Assembly (NCBI GenBank): GCA_934636245.1
Contig: CAKUAI010000007.1
Span: 62,001-126,000, forward strand
Direction of reading: 5' to 3'
Length of the DNA stretch: 64,000 nt
Source of the DNA: an uncultured Coriobacteriales bacterium
Lineage (GTDB): Bacteria; Actinomycetota; Coriobacteriia; Coriobacteriales; UMGS124
Each line of letters starts with the position of its first letter. Position 1 is the stretch's first letter. The notes beneath the pieces were generated by a model. It was not told the origin of the DNA, ran no database searches, and saw only the letters and a list, made by a program, of their open reading frames with translations. The position numbers were made by a program, and so were the translations under genes. Shown one piece after another: positions 35,103 to 44,866 of this stretch.

Positions 35103-36533
35103 CTAACGCTTTATCAGGGCTTTCAGATAGCCCAGCTGCCCGGTCGCCTTGTAACCCACGGCAAGCAGGACGACCACAAGGCCGATTTTGGCGAAAAAAG
35201 CGCCCAGCAAGGGCAGTTCGAAAAAACCGAGCGAAAGGGTCACCACCACTGCCGCGACGACCCCGACGGTAATCTCAGGTAGAAAGGCTTTCATGCACCC
35301 AAGTCCCTTTCCGAACCCACGGCGAACGAGAAACCATGCGAGCGCGAACATGTGCAGGCAGTACGCCACGGCGATGCCGCAGGCCACAGTCGTTATCGTG
35401 CCCCCCGCAAGCCCAGCAGCGAGCCCGATGAGTGTGATAGCGGTGTTGATGAGCCCGACGCGAAACATGTAGTCGGTCCTCCCTAGGCTCTGAAAGAATG
35501 CACCGGAAGGGTTTCCCATCATCTGGCAGTAGACGCTGACTCCCAGAATCGAGAACGCCGGAATGGCCGCCTCCCATCCGGGCCCGTAAAACACCTGGAT
35601 GATCTCGGAGGATGCACAGAAGAACACCGTCGCCACGCCGACGCCGACGAGCGAGATAATCTTCTCAACGCGCTCCCAGCAGTGAAAGATCCTGTCGGGG
35701 TCGTCCTGATGCTCAGCCATAAAGGGCTGGATGACTGATCCGATCACGCTCGAGAAGGCGGAGAGCGGATAGCCGGTAAGCTTGTAGGCCTTGTCGTAGT
35801 ACCCAAGCTGCGCCGTCCCCATGAACCGTCCCATGAGCATGTTGTCCAGGTTGCGCGAGAAATAGTTAATCAGACTGAACCCGAACTGATAGGCACTGTA
35901 GGAGAATATCCTGCGCAGCGGCCCCATGAAATGGAAGCTCACGTGATGGATCCGCCGCGTCGCCAGGTTCCAAGCAAGAACGACGAGTGAGGAAAGCGCC
36001 GACTGGATGACAAGCGCGTAACATCCCGCGCCTGCAAGGGCGAGGCAGACGGCCGCGGTTCCTGATACAGCGGTGGCGCACACGAGCCTGATTCCAATGA
36101 CATCAAAGCGGCGCGCCTTGAGCATAAGCCCCTCAGGGACCATGTTCAAGGTCGAGAAAAGCAGCATCGGAGCAGCGGCGCAGCACAGCGACACGAGCCT
36201 GCCGTCTCCGTAAAACCAGGCAATGAGCGGCGAGACGGCGCAAAAAGCGGCGGTGAGCGCAGCGGCGAGGACGATTGAGAATCCGAAAAGGCAACCGTAA
36301 TCCTCTTCCGACAAGTCGCGATACTGGATTATCGCCGTGCCAACGCCCATGTCGCACAAAAGCGAGAAGAGTCCCGTGAACACAGCGACAATGGCGACGA
36401 GGCCGAAGTCCTCGGGGGCGATAAGCCTGGCCAAGACGGCCGTGATGACAATCTGGGCACCCATACTTATATACTTTGAGCCGAACTGCAGCAGGGCGGC
36501 GCCGCGCATGCTCAGCTCTCTCCTACCGCCCAT
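35103..36533 (-). CDS. wzx: Wzx-type polysaccharide flippase
   Basis: This 476-residue integral membrane protein has about 12-14 hydrophobic segments and belongs to the MOP/PST family. The N-terminal pattern RGAALLQFGSKYISMGAQIV and APEDFGLVAI is typical of WzxC-like exporters. It probably moves the lipid-linked repeat unit across the membrane for polymerisation by Wzy (38432). GGAGGTG precedes ATG 36533, which overlaps the upstream gene by 11 bases. Confidence 0.9.
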   Translation of the reverse strand: MGGRRELSMRGAALLQFGSKYISMGAQIVITAVLARLIAPEDFGLVAIVAVFTGLFSLLCDMGVGTAIIQYRDLSEEDYGCLFGFSIVLAAALTAAFCAVSPLIAWFYGDGRLVSLCCAAAPMLLFSTLNMVPEGLMLKARRFDVIGIRLVCATAVSGTAAVCLALAGAGCYALVIQSALSSLVVLAWNLATRRIHHVSFHFMGPLRRIFSYSAYQFGFSLINYFSRNLDNMLMGRFMGTAQLGYYDKAYKLTGYPLSAFSSVIGSVIQPFMAEHQDDPDRIFHCWERVEKIISLVGVGVATVFFCASSEIIQVFYGPGWEAAIPAFSILGVSVYCQMMGNPSGAFFQSLGRTDYMFRVGLINTAITLIGLAAGLAGGTITTVACGIAVAYCLHMFALAWFLVRRGFGKGLGCMKAFLPEITVGVVAAVVVTLSLGFFELPLLGAFFAKIGLVVVLLAVGYKATGQLGYLKALIKR

Positions 36534-37455
36534 CAGTGTCCACCTCCACGGTCACGTTGCAGCGGTCGGCCAAAGCAAACCTGGAAAAGCTGAAGCCGAG
36601 CTCCCCCTCGATTGCGTGGATGGCCGTGTCGTTGCCACCCATGGCCCCGTTCGTAGCGTAGAGGGCGCCTCCCTGCGTGCCGTCGATCTCGTATGGGTGG
36701 ATGAATCCCCTCCGGCACGGTGCCCACGCGACGTCCCTACCGCACAGAAGCTCTTGGGCCTTCAGCCATATGTCGTCATTACCCAACGAGGTGCGCCTAA
36801 TCGCAGCAAGATCAAACGCCTCCTCGCCGAAGCATTTGGGCGGGTACAGGACCCCGCCAACGCCGGTTGCAAGTAGGTCCCTTCTAGGGCGGCCGCCTTC
36901 CGACCACTGGAACTCCCACTGCTCGTACGGTCGAAGCTTCTCCTCGACGAAAGACATCCTGTTCACGCGCCGGGCAACAACCGCCTCGGGATGCTCCCTG
37001 TGGGCCCGCATGAGGCTTCCCACGGTATCCCTCGGATAAATGACGTCATCGTCGATGGTGATGACGCAGCAATCTGCGAACTCTCTCAGCGCCCAGTAAT
37101 ACTTCTTGTGGCCCTTGATGTCCTCGCACCCGCAGCGTATGTCCAGCCCGTAAGGCTCGAGACGACGCAAAGACGCAGGGACGTCCGCACCCTCCGTGCC
37201 TTTATCAAGCCAAAGAACGATGGCGTCGGGCTTAGTGCTCTGATGCATCATGGAAAGGACCGCGAGGTACACGGTGTCGAGGCGCTTGCCAAAGGTCGTG
37301 AGCGAGACAACGACGCCCGAAAGCCTATCGGCCCCCGAAAGGCTAGGCACCGGCGCATGCTCGATGAGCACGCGCCTTGCCCAGCCCGCCAAAGGCTTCG
37401 CCCATATAGTCGGGTGTCGTAGCGCCCTCGCCGCCAGAATGAGCCTATCGCGCAT
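36523..37455 (-). CDS. Glycosyltransferase-like protein (GT-A fold)
   Basis: This 310-residue protein has GVVVSLTTFGKRLDTVYLAV near residue 47 and a metal-binding VITIDDDVIYP near 131, as in GT-A enzymes. ALREFADC and TSLGNDDIWLK resemble families annotated as glycosyltransferases of polysaccharide loci. Sugar donor and acceptor cannot be read. It overlaps its neighbours by 11 bases on each side, so it is translationally coupled. Confidence 0.75.
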   Translation of the reverse strand: MRDRLILAARALRHPTIWAKPLAGWARRVLIEHAPVPSLSGADRLSGVVVSLTTFGKRLDTVYLAVLSMMHQSTKPDAIVLWLDKGTEGADVPASLRRLEPYGLDIRCGCEDIKGHKKYYWALREFADCCVITIDDDVIYPRDTVGSLMRAHREHPEAVVARRVNRMSFVEEKLRPYEQWEFQWSEGGRPRRDLLATGVGGVLYPPKCFGEEAFDLAAIRRTSLGNDDIWLKAQELLCGRDVAWAPCRRGFIHPYEIDGTQGGALYATNGAMGGNDTAIHAIEGELGFSFSRFALADRCNVTVEVDTDGR

Positions 37456-38398
37456 TCGGCCCCCTAAGCACCGCTTTCATCGCCTGCTTCGCGACGTGGC
37501 ATGCGGACCAGGCAAGCTTCTTGCAGGCCGAAACCGGCTCATCGACGAACGCAGACGCGTAAAGCGGGAACGCCTCGCTCCTTGCATGCTGTGCCCAGAG
37601 CAAAGTTGCCTCTCTCCATTTCATGGCGTGATCGAGCTTTCGCCTCTGACTCGGGGTGAACCTGTCGAACGAGTCACGAATCATCTTTGCGTACTTCCTC
37701 TCGCCGACGAGGGTCTTCCCCCTAGTGCTTATGCGTGCGACCCCCTCGTCCTCGTGATAGAGGGAGAGGATCTCGGAGACGCAGCAGACCGTGTAACCTG
37801 CCAGCAGAAGCTTGTAGAGGAGGATGGAGTCCTGCTTCGAGGGGGTGTCGGTGAAGCAGCCCACGGCAAAAAGCGCGTCCTTGCGCACGAGCCATTGGCT
37901 CGTCGCCGCGATGCAGCCGCAGTACGCCTGCTCGAAGAGGGGCACGCCCTCGCAGACGCGGCGGTAGTAGATCTCCTTGCCCGTTCCGTCAACAACGGTC
38001 TTGCAGTGCGCATAGCAAAAAGCCGCTCCGGAATCACGGAGCGCTTGCATCTGCAGCTCGACTTTAGAAGGCAGGTACTCGTCGTCATCGTCTAGGAAGG
38101 CGATGTAGTCTCCAACTGCGGCCTCGATACCGGTGTTTCGCGCCATCGCCCCGCCTCCGTTTTTGGCACGCGCAACGTATTTCAGGGAAATGCCCGCGCG
38201 CGGCGAAAAAGACGAGACTCGCGCTTGGGTCTCAAGCTGTTGCTCGCATCCCGCGCCGTTGTCGTCCACGACAATGATTTCCAACGGCGAGTATGTCTGA
38301 CGGTTCAAGCTATCAAGAGCCCTGAGCAGCATCTCTGAGCGGGCATATGTCGGAACGACAACGCTGACAAGCTCGCCGTCTTTCGTTTGCTTATCCAT
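37445..38398 (-). CDS. Family 2 glycosyltransferase
   Basis: This 317-residue protein has an N-terminal GT2 domain: VSVVVPTYARSEMLLRALDS, IIVVDDNG, ARNTGIEAAVGDYIAFLDDDDEYLP (DXD metal site) in order. The C terminus is amphipathic and basic. It probably adds one residue to the repeat unit at the cytoplasmic face. It is 33 bases downstream of Wzy and overlaps the next gene by 11 bases. Confidence 0.88.
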   Translation of the reverse strand: MDKQTKDGELVSVVVPTYARSEMLLRALDSLNRQTYSPLEIIVVDDNGAGCEQQLETQARVSSFSPRAGISLKYVARAKNGGGAMARNTGIEAAVGDYIAFLDDDDEYLPSKVELQMQALRDSGAAFCYAHCKTVVDGTGKEIYYRRVCEGVPLFEQAYCGCIAATSQWLVRKDALFAVGCFTDTPSKQDSILLYKLLLAGYTVCCVSEILSLYHEDEGVARISTRGKTLVGERKYAKMIRDSFDRFTPSQRRKLDHAMKWREATLLWAQHARSEAFPLYASAFVDEPVSACKKLAWSACHVAKQAMKAVLRGPNAR

Positions 38399-38431
38399 TC
38401 ATCTTCCCCAATCCATCTGGAATTCCCAAGA

Positions 38432-39697
38432 TCAGCGCCTATCTCCTGATTCCGACGAAATGCCTTCTTCCTGCTTAGGCAAGGAGCTCCTTTGGTTGAG
38501 CGAATTGCAGCAAATCCCAAAGAGTGCCATCAAAAGATAGGTATCGGGCATGGTCACGAGGCCGTTGAACGTCGAGAAGTACACGAGCGTCATCACACCC
38601 ATGAAGGCGATGGTCCAGTTGCCAGTTGCGCGGGCTATAGAAAAGGCAGGCCATAGGAGCAGAATGCAAGCCAGGCCAACGTACACAATGCCGAACTTGT
38701 AGCAAAGAGCCAGCAAAGAGTACTCGGCGAACATCGACGCATAGTCGGTTCCAATCAAGGAGGCCGTATGAGCCGAGAAGCGCTCCCCGCAGCCTCCAAT
38801 CAGCCTTGGCAGTTCGGCAGAGAACATGGCCCGCGTTGAGTCGTTGCGCCCACTGGAGAGGTCATCTGCCCCAAAGCGCTCAAGAACAATGTCGAAAGCT
38901 CCCAAGTAGTAAAGCGCGAGAAGAAAAGCGGTGAGGGCCGCCGCATTTCTCACGCCGTGCCGCGAAGTAAGGTTAATCCAAACGATGGAGACGAGGTAGA
39001 TGACCAGCGCGGTTTTGCCGCCAGTACTGAGAACGCCGAGAGTAGCCACCACATAAAGAATACGAACGTCTATAAGATACTCGCCCTCCACCTTGGCATA
39101 AGCGACGTTGACGAAGAGGAATACGAGGTAGAACCCTGCGGTGATAAGGTAGTGTCCCCAGATAGACGCATGCCTCTCGAAAAGCCCTGCCGATATCCAG
39201 CTGGTCATTTCCGGCATGAACTTCGATGTCAGGAAGCCCATAACGGCAGAACCGGAAACCAAGTCCAGCACAAGGATGAAAAAGACCGACAGCACCCCGG
39301 CGTTGAAAATCCTGATGATCGTGCGTGCGAATCCCTTTGCGCCGCCGCGGCCGAAACTGAGTTGACAAGCAAGCAGTGGAGCGCAATACAGGAAGAAGAA
39401 CTTCAAAATGTCCTTCCATCCCACACCGGCAAAAATCTCGGCAAACAGAAACATGCACGTGCCGACCGCCCAAAGAACCGCGTTGAGAACGCCAACCTTG
39501 CCATGAAACCGGAACGCCAGCAAGACCAGCGCAAGGTAGAAGGGCACGTTGATGTACGCCAGCTCAGAGCTGACGTTTATCCTGGCATAGAACGTAAACA
39601 CTACGACGGAACCGACGAGGACGAGCAGGAGCAGGTTTCGGACCGTAAAGAGCGGCGTGTTCAGGATGTACCTTTTAATCTGTCCGCAGCTGCTCAT
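38432..39697 (-). CDS. wzy: Wzy-type O-antigen/capsule polymerase
   Basis: This 421-residue protein has about 10-12 membrane helices and a larger periplasmic loop (about 275-330) containing LIGGCGERFSAHTASL. That topology is typical of Wzy polymerases, which are poorly conserved in sequence. The start overlaps the stop of the upstream glycosyltransferase (ATGA). It is assigned on topology and on its position between glycosyltransferases and Wzx. Confidence 0.82.
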   Translation of the reverse strand: MSSCGQIKRYILNTPLFTVRNLLLLVLVGSVVVFTFYARINVSSELAYINVPFYLALVLLAFRFHGKVGVLNAVLWAVGTCMFLFAEIFAGVGWKDILKFFFLYCAPLLACQLSFGRGGAKGFARTIIRIFNAGVLSVFFILVLDLVSGSAVMGFLTSKFMPEMTSWISAGLFERHASIWGHYLITAGFYLVFLFVNVAYAKVEGEYLIDVRILYVVATLGVLSTGGKTALVIYLVSIVWINLTSRHGVRNAAALTAFLLALYYLGAFDIVLERFGADDLSSGRNDSTRAMFSAELPRLIGGCGERFSAHTASLIGTDYASMFAEYSLLALCYKFGIVYVGLACILLLWPAFSIARATGNWTIAFMGVMTLVYFSTFNGLVTMPDTYLLMALFGICCNSLNQRSSLPKQEEGISSESGDRR

Positions 39698-40608
39698 TCC
39701 CCCTCCTTGATTGGAAGGGCCATAGCAACGGGGAGGCCCAAGACGGCAAGGGGTTTGCTCTTCGCCTCGCGGATGAGCTCCATTATCGGCTTGCCGCCGA
39801 AGCGCCCGTAGCGCATGTAGTTAACGGCGGAATTGAGCTTCATACCCAACGGCGCATGGGTCCCCAAAGTGAAGTTGTCCACGAAAGAACGCCCCAGCGG
39901 ACTCCTTCGCATAATCTCGCGCATGTTAGCGGTGAGCCCGTCGTCGAGGTAATCGCCGCAGTAAGTCGGCTTGTTGAACCAACGGAGCTTCAGCCCCTCC
40001 TCGGAGATGGACTGCCACAGGTAGTACTCGGAGACGAACCGCTCACCCTCGAAGGAGGGGAACGGGTACTTCCTCACCAGCTCGGTTCTCACGACCTCCG
40101 CACGGTCGCCGGGCATCTTCAACTCCGAGCGATATTCCTGGGAAGTGGCGTCTATGTACTCCAGCGAGAAAAGCCCCCGCACGCGCGAATCCATGCCCTC
40201 CAAGCTCAGCCCTTGGCCGAGAAGCCAAGAACCGTCCGCGCGGGCGCACACACCAGAGACCCCGGCGTAACCGGGATCTTCCTCAATCTGCGCGAGGTAC
40301 CGCTCATTCGTTTCGATGGAATCAGGGGGGAGGTAATCGTCCGAGTCCACGATGAAAAACCACTCGCCCCTCGCCTCTGCGGCGCCCCGGTTGATTGCGA
40401 CGTGCTTGCCCGCGTTCTCCTGGCGCATATAGCGCACCGGGAAGCTCGCGCCCCTGACGAAACCAGCGCACAACTCCTGGGTCCCGTCAGTCGACCCGTC
40501 GTCTACGATGAGCCACTCGAAGCCCAGATCGCTCTGCCCCTGCAGGGAGTCGAACAGCTTTAGCAGGGTATGCGCCCTGTTGTAACTTGGGGTAAAAACG
40601 GTAATCAA
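39694..40608 (-). CDS. Family 2 glycosyltransferase
   Basis: This 304-residue protein begins ITVFTPSYNRAHTLLKLFDS, with LIVDDGSTDGT and FFIVDSDDYLPP as nucleotide-sugar and metal sites. An unusual TTG start at 40608 is favoured. It follows AAGGACG, overlaps the upstream stop as TTGA, and begins the conserved domain; the ATG at 40689 would need an 85-base overlap. A C-terminal YMRYGRFGG segment is typical of capsule GT2 enzymes. Confidence 0.88.
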   Translation of the reverse strand: MITVFTPSYNRAHTLLKLFDSLQGQSDLGFEWLIVDDGSTDGTQELCAGFVRGASFPVRYMRQENAGKHVAINRGAAEARGEWFFIVDSDDYLPPDSIETNERYLAQIEEDPGYAGVSGVCARADGSWLLGQGLSLEGMDSRVRGLFSLEYIDATSQEYRSELKMPGDRAEVVRTELVRKYPFPSFEGERFVSEYYLWQSISEEGLKLRWFNKPTYCGDYLDDGLTANMREIMRRSPLGRSFVDNFTLGTHAPLGMKLNSAVNYMRYGRFGGKPIMELIREAKSKPLAVLGLPVAMALPIKEGE

Positions 40609-41369
40609 CGGACGTCCTTCCGGTATTTCAAAAGTGTCAGAATCCTCGCCGTCTTGCGCGCGGCAAAGTCGCCCATGTAAGGTGCCCACTTGTTGATGAA
40701 ACCGACACGAAAACGCTCACCGGCCGACATCCAACTTGCCGTGCCTATATGCGTCGAATAGGTATTTTTCGTGCATTTGAATCCACCGAAATCGAGTTTC
40801 GGGCAGAAATACTCGCTAGGGTAAACCGTAAATCCTTCGTATTCCCAAAGTGAGTCGACGCCGCTTTTATAGCCATAACGAGCGAGGACGTCGCTGAAAA
40901 TCTGGTTAACCGTATGGGCAAGCAAGAACTCGGCTGAGTCTTCGAATCCCATGTTCCAGTATGTCTCAATGACCTCGCCGAACAGAGGGCAGTGAGCCCC
41001 GGCCGAGAGCACTAGGCCGGGGCTCACTGCCCGCGCCTCCCAGTCGCGTGCAGTAAACCCGGATTTCTCGACAAGCGGGTCTATCGACTTCAAGAGCTCG
41101 CTGCCGATGTCCATGTAAGTGCCACCGTTGTCGTAGACGATTTTAAAGCGCGCGTAATCGCTTACGAAAGCCCATTTCCGTGCCATATAGGCATCGCGGG
41201 CATACGCGCACTCGTCAATATCGAAGTTTGTCTCGTCCCAGCGAACGATTTCATATTCCGGCATGAGCTCGTGCCATCGAGCGACGGTGGCCTCGACCTT
41301 GTTAGGCAAAGGTGCACCGCCGAACCAGCAATAGTGGAGGATTTTGGGTGTCGGGTTGCAGGCAGTCAT
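40605..41369 (-). CDS. Glycosyltransferase family 32-like (capsular polysaccharide synthesis)
   Basis: This 254-residue protein has ILHYCWFGGAPLPNKVEATV at the N terminus, then FVSDYARFKIVYDNGGTYMD with the DXD-like acidic site YMDIGSE. This is the usual signature of GT32 sugar-transferases acting in capsule loci. Four-base overlaps link it to both neighbours. Confidence 0.88.
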   Translation of the reverse strand: MTACNPTPKILHYCWFGGAPLPNKVEATVARWHELMPEYEIVRWDETNFDIDECAYARDAYMARKWAFVSDYARFKIVYDNGGTYMDIGSELLKSIDPLVEKSGFTARDWEARAVSPGLVLSAGAHCPLFGEVIETYWNMGFEDSAEFLLAHTVNQIFSDVLARYGYKSGVDSLWEYEGFTVYPSEYFCPKLDFGGFKCTKNTYSTHIGTASWMSAGERFRVGFINKWAPYMGDFAARKTARILTLLKYRKDVR

Positions 41370-41887
41370 TGCTTAAGCCGCGATCCTATGACCTTGGCGG
41401 GCACCCCCCCCGCAATCGAATAAGGGGGCAAGTCTTTGACAACAACGGCGCCAGCCGCGACAATGCAGCCGTCGCCGATACGCACGCCCGGCATCACCAT
41501 CACACGGCGGCCAAGCCAGACGTCGTTACCGACGTAGGTCGGCTTCATTACCGTGTCACCCTGCGAGTCCATGGGAACATCGAGGCTTCTGTGCTCATGG
41601 TTAACGGTGTAGAAGACTACCTCTGGCGCCATCAGGACATGTTCCCCCAGGTGGACCTCACCGTGAAGCTCACAATCGCACCCTATGCGGGCGTAGTCGC
41701 CCATATGGACCTTCGAGGAGAAGGTCGAATTGCGGTCAACGACGATATGCGTTGCGGTCTCCGCGCATATGCGGCGCGCAAAGAACGCCCGCACCTTTGC
41801 CGCAGGCGGGAACCACTGGTTCTGGGGCCACCATTTAACAAGCACGGCATAAGCTACGCGCCATATATTCCGAGTCGTCTCACTCAT
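41366..41887 (-). CDS. Hexapeptide-repeat O-acetyltransferase
   Basis: This 173-residue protein has left-handed beta-helix repeats, the catalytic-type VNHEHRSLDVPM and YVGNDVWLGRRVMVMPGVRIGDG cut as imperfect hexapeptides. It ends AGGVPAKVIGSRL as in WcaF/CysE-like acetyltransferases. It probably acetylates a sugar of the repeat unit with acetyl-CoA. ATGA overlaps occur on both sides. Confidence 0.9.
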   Translation of the reverse strand: MSETTRNIWRVAYAVLVKWWPQNQWFPPAAKVRAFFARRICAETATHIVVDRNSTFSSKVHMGDYARIGCDCELHGEVHLGEHVLMAPEVVFYTVNHEHRSLDVPMDSQGDTVMKPTYVGNDVWLGRRVMVMPGVRIGDGCIVAAGAVVVKDLPPYSIAGGVPAKVIGSRLKQ

Positions 41888-42969
41888 GCGTGTGCCTCCT
41901 CGTACAGTCCCTGGTAAATGTCGACAAGCCCCTCGATGGCAGCATGTATGCTGAACTTGCTTTCGATTTTCCTTCTGCCCGCAAGACCAATCTCACCCCG
42001 CAGCTCAGACGAACTTGCGAGCCTCAACAGGAGGCTGGAAAGCCCCTCCACGTCGTCAACGTCCATGAGGAGACCGTCCACACCGTCCTCGATGAGCTGA
42101 GGCACGCCACCTACTCGGCTCGATATCACCGGCACGCCGTGCGACATCGCCTCCATGACGCTCATAGGCATGGCCTCGTTCTTTGACGGCAGGCAGTAAA
42201 TCCCGGATTGGGCGAACAGCTCCTCTTTGTCCTCTCCGGTCACCCAGCCGAGAAAGCAGCACCTGTCGGCGATTCCAAGCTCACGAGCTATAGCCTTGTA
42301 AAGCCCGAGGTCTCCGTCGCCAGCGAAGACGAGTCGCGCACTAGGACAGGCAGCGAGCATGTTCCTTGATGCGCGCATAAGCACGTCAGGGCTCTTGTTC
42401 GCATCAAGGCGCCCTAAAAAGAGGACGTCTTGATGCGAACAAGGTGAACAAGGTTCCTCCGGCATAAGAACGCCGTTGTGCAGGACGAAAAGCCTTCCAG
42501 CATCGCGCACGACGTTCTCCGCGAAGTAGTCGCGCCATTCCTCAGAGAGGACGACCACACGGTCTGCCGCATTGAACGTCTCTCGCACCCCCTCACGGTA
42601 AGCATCGCCACCCGCTTCAAAGTCGCGCGCGAACTCCCCGCTGTGCTCGTGAAGAATGACCCTCCTCCCCGCCTTCCTCGCCATGGCGGCCATCAAAGAC
42701 TTGCGCTTGAACGAACCTTTCGCGCTTATGTGGAGATGCACGATGTCGCAATCGCGAAGAGCACGCTTATAAGCTGGCAAGACCCCCGCAAAGGCCAGGC
42801 TCTTAGTAAGCAGGTTCGACCCCACCCCGGTGCCCTGATATGACAGGGCAGCGCACCGCTCAGAAAGCCCTGCATCGAAATAACCGTCCACAACAGTCAC
42901 GATGCCTCCCCTGAGGGAGCGATCCGGCCCCACCATGAGGATCCTCGCGTCCGTTCGGCTAATAGGCAT
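41884..42969 (-). CDS. Family 4 glycosyltransferase
   Basis: This 361-residue GT-B enzyme has an N-terminal MVGPDRSLRGGIVTVVDGYF, a C-terminal donor-binding region with VLFLGRLDANKSPDVLMRA, the E-x7-E type motif in PSKNEAMPMSVMEAMSHG, and PVISSRVGGVPQLI. ATG 42969 (MPISRTDARIL) follows GGGGGTG and overlaps WecB by 11 bases. The longer frame from 43047 lies inside the wecB 3' end. Confidence 0.9.
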   Translation of the reverse strand: MPISRTDARILMVGPDRSLRGGIVTVVDGYFDAGLSERCAALSYQGTGVGSNLLTKSLAFAGVLPAYKRALRDCDIVHLHISAKGSFKRKSLMAAMARKAGRRVILHEHSGEFARDFEAGGDAYREGVRETFNAADRVVVLSEEWRDYFAENVVRDAGRLFVLHNGVLMPEEPCSPCSHQDVLFLGRLDANKSPDVLMRASRNMLAACPSARLVFAGDGDLGLYKAIARELGIADRCCFLGWVTGEDKEELFAQSGIYCLPSKNEAMPMSVMEAMSHGVPVISSRVGGVPQLIEDGVDGLLMDVDDVEGLSSLLLRLASSSELRGEIGLAGRRKIESKFSIHAAIEGLVDIYQGLYEEAHA

Positions 42970-44083
42970 ACGATTCACCCCCGTTGTCCACCAGCACGTC
43001 CGCGATGCGTTCGCTGGCATGCCCGTCGCCATAGGGGTTCGAGGCATGACTCATGGCCGCATACTCCTCGTCATCGGAAAGAAGCCTGCTGAACTCGAGG
43101 TAGATGGTCCCCTCTTCCGTCCCTACCAGCTTCAGCGTGCCGGCCGCCACACCCTCAGGACGCTCGGTGGTGTCGCGCATGACGAGCACGGGCTTGCCCA
43201 GACTGGGCGCCTCTTCCTGTATGCCGCCCGAGTCGGTCAGTATCAGGTGGCTCGCAGCCAGGAAATTGTGGAAGTCCAGCACCTCCAAAGGGTCGATGAT
43301 GTGCAGCCTGCCGAAGCCGTCCAACTCCTCGCGGGCGGCCTTGCGAACCAGGGGGTTCATGTGTATGGGGTAGATGGCCTTGGTGTCGGGGTGCTCCTCC
43401 ATAACCCTGCGTATGGCACGGAACATCCTATGCATGGGCTCGCCCAAGTTCTCGCGGCGATGTGCCGTGATAAGTATGAGACGGCTGCCTTTGGCCCACT
43501 CCAGCTCGGGATGGGTGTAGCCCTGCCGTACCGTGGTGCGCAGCGCGTCGATGCCAGTGTTGCCCGTGACCCAAATCTTGGACTCGAGCTTGCCCTCGCA
43601 CAGGAGGTTCTGCCTGCTTGCCTCGGTGGGCGCGAAATAGTAATCCGTCACGATGTCCACAGCCTGGCGATTGAACTCCTCGGGCCAGGGGCTGTAGATG
43701 TTGTGGGTGCGCAGGCCTGCCTCCACGTGCCCCACGGGAATCTGCAGATAGAAGCATGCAAGGGCAGCCGCAAAAGAAGTCGTGGTATCACCGTGGACCA
43801 GCACCACATCTGGCTTCTCGTCCTCCAGCACGGTCTTTATCTTCAGCAGCACGTCGCAAGTTACGTCGAACAAAGTCTGCCCCGGCTTCATGACGGCCAG
43901 GTCGTGGTCGGGGACGACGCCGAACACCCTCAGCACTTGGTCGAGCATCTCGCGGTGCTGGCCCGTGACCGTGACCACCGTGTTGAACTCATCTGGTCGG
44001 CCCTTCATCTCGTTGACGAGCGGGCACATCTTGATGGCCTCTGGGCGGGTGCCGAAGACGAGCATCACTTTCTTCTTATCCAT
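42959..44083 (-). CDS. wecB: UDP-N-acetylglucosamine 2-epimerase
   Basis: This 374-residue enzyme interconverts UDP-GlcNAc and UDP-ManNAc. It starts MDKKKVMLVFGTRPEAIKM; HGDTTTS, GHVEAGLRT, TAHRRENLG and TDSGGIQEEAPSLGKPVL are family hallmarks. It overlaps the WecG-like gene by 8 bases. It provides the ManNAc donor that the WecG/TagA enzyme just upstream would use. No UDP-ManNAc dehydrogenase gene is present in the cluster. Confidence 0.96.
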   Translation of the reverse strand: MDKKKVMLVFGTRPEAIKMCPLVNEMKGRPDEFNTVVTVTGQHREMLDQVLRVFGVVPDHDLAVMKPGQTLFDVTCDVLLKIKTVLEDEKPDVVLVHGDTTTSFAAALACFYLQIPVGHVEAGLRTHNIYSPWPEEFNRQAVDIVTDYYFAPTEASRQNLLCEGKLESKIWVTGNTGIDALRTTVRQGYTHPELEWAKGSRLILITAHRRENLGEPMHRMFRAIRRVMEEHPDTKAIYPIHMNPLVRKAAREELDGFGRLHIIDPLEVLDFHNFLAASHLILTDSGGIQEEAPSLGKPVLVMRDTTERPEGVAAGTLKLVGTEEGTIYLEFSRLLSDDEEYAAMSHASNPYGDGHASERIADVLVDNGGESYAY

Positions 44084-44864
44084 TGTTCGTCTTGCCCCTC
44101 TTTGTCTCCTTGCGGAGAAGCAGCCAGAAACGGGTGTTGCCCACCACGTAGCGCTTAATCAGCCGCCTGGGCTCCTGCATCATGCGGAAGAGCCACTCAA
44201 GGTTGGCACGCCGCATCCACATGGGCGCGCGGGGTATGTTGCCGGAGACCACGTCGAACGAGCCGCCCACGCCCACGAACGCGCCCTTCGCACCAAGCTC
44301 GCGGAACCGCTCAATCAGCCTCTCCTTCTTGGGCGAGGTGATGCCCACGAATACGATGTCGGGCTTCGCTTCCTCCACCTCGTTCACCACGGCGTCAAAC
44401 TCCTCGTCCTTAAAGTAGCCGTCACGGTAGCCGGCGATGGGCATGCTCGGATACCTCTTGGCGAGAACCTCGGCGGTCTTGGTGACCACCTCAACCTTGG
44501 CACCCAGCAGGTACACCCTGTGGCCCTCGCGCTCGGCCAAGGCGCACAACTCCCACAACAGGTCGATTCCGGCGACACGCCCAGGCAAGTCCACGCCCAA
44601 CCTCTTCGCCGCCATCACCATCGATGCGCCGTCAGCGTTCACCACCTCACAGCGGCGCACACAGGCGTCCATCTCCGGGTCGTCGCGCATCTGCAGCAGC
44701 TTGTCGGCGTTTACGCCTATCAGGTGGGCGAAGCGCCCGTCCTTGATGAGAGCATCGGTAGCCTCGACAGTCTGCTCGATAGTCCAGGGGTCCACGGGCG
44801 CGCCCATTACGTCGACGCGGACAGGTAGGTTCATTTTTTCGAAAAAGCCTGCGCAAGTAGGCAT
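44076..44864 (-). CDS. WecG/TagA/CpsF-family N-acetylmannosaminyltransferase
   Basis: This 262-residue protein has GVNADKLLQMRDDPEM, VVNADGASMV, VYLLGAKVEVVTKTAEVLAK cut across the family core, and FVGITSPKKE plus GVGGSFDVVSGNIPRAPMWM. The family adds ManNAc(A) to an undecaprenyl-linked sugar. ATG 44864 lies after GGGGAG and two bases past the stop of the priming transferase. The pairing with wecB strengthens the ManNAc assignment. Confidence 0.92.
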   Translation of the reverse strand: MPTCAGFFEKMNLPVRVDVMGAPVDPWTIEQTVEATDALIKDGRFAHLIGVNADKLLQMRDDPEMDACVRRCEVVNADGASMVMAAKRLGVDLPGRVAGIDLLWELCALAEREGHRVYLLGAKVEVVTKTAEVLAKRYPSMPIAGYRDGYFKDEEFDAVVNEVEEAKPDIVFVGITSPKKERLIERFRELGAKGAFVGVGGSFDVVSGNIPRAPMWMRRANLEWLFRMMQEPRRLIKRYVVGNTRFWLLLRKETKRGKTNNG

Positions 44865-44866
44865 TC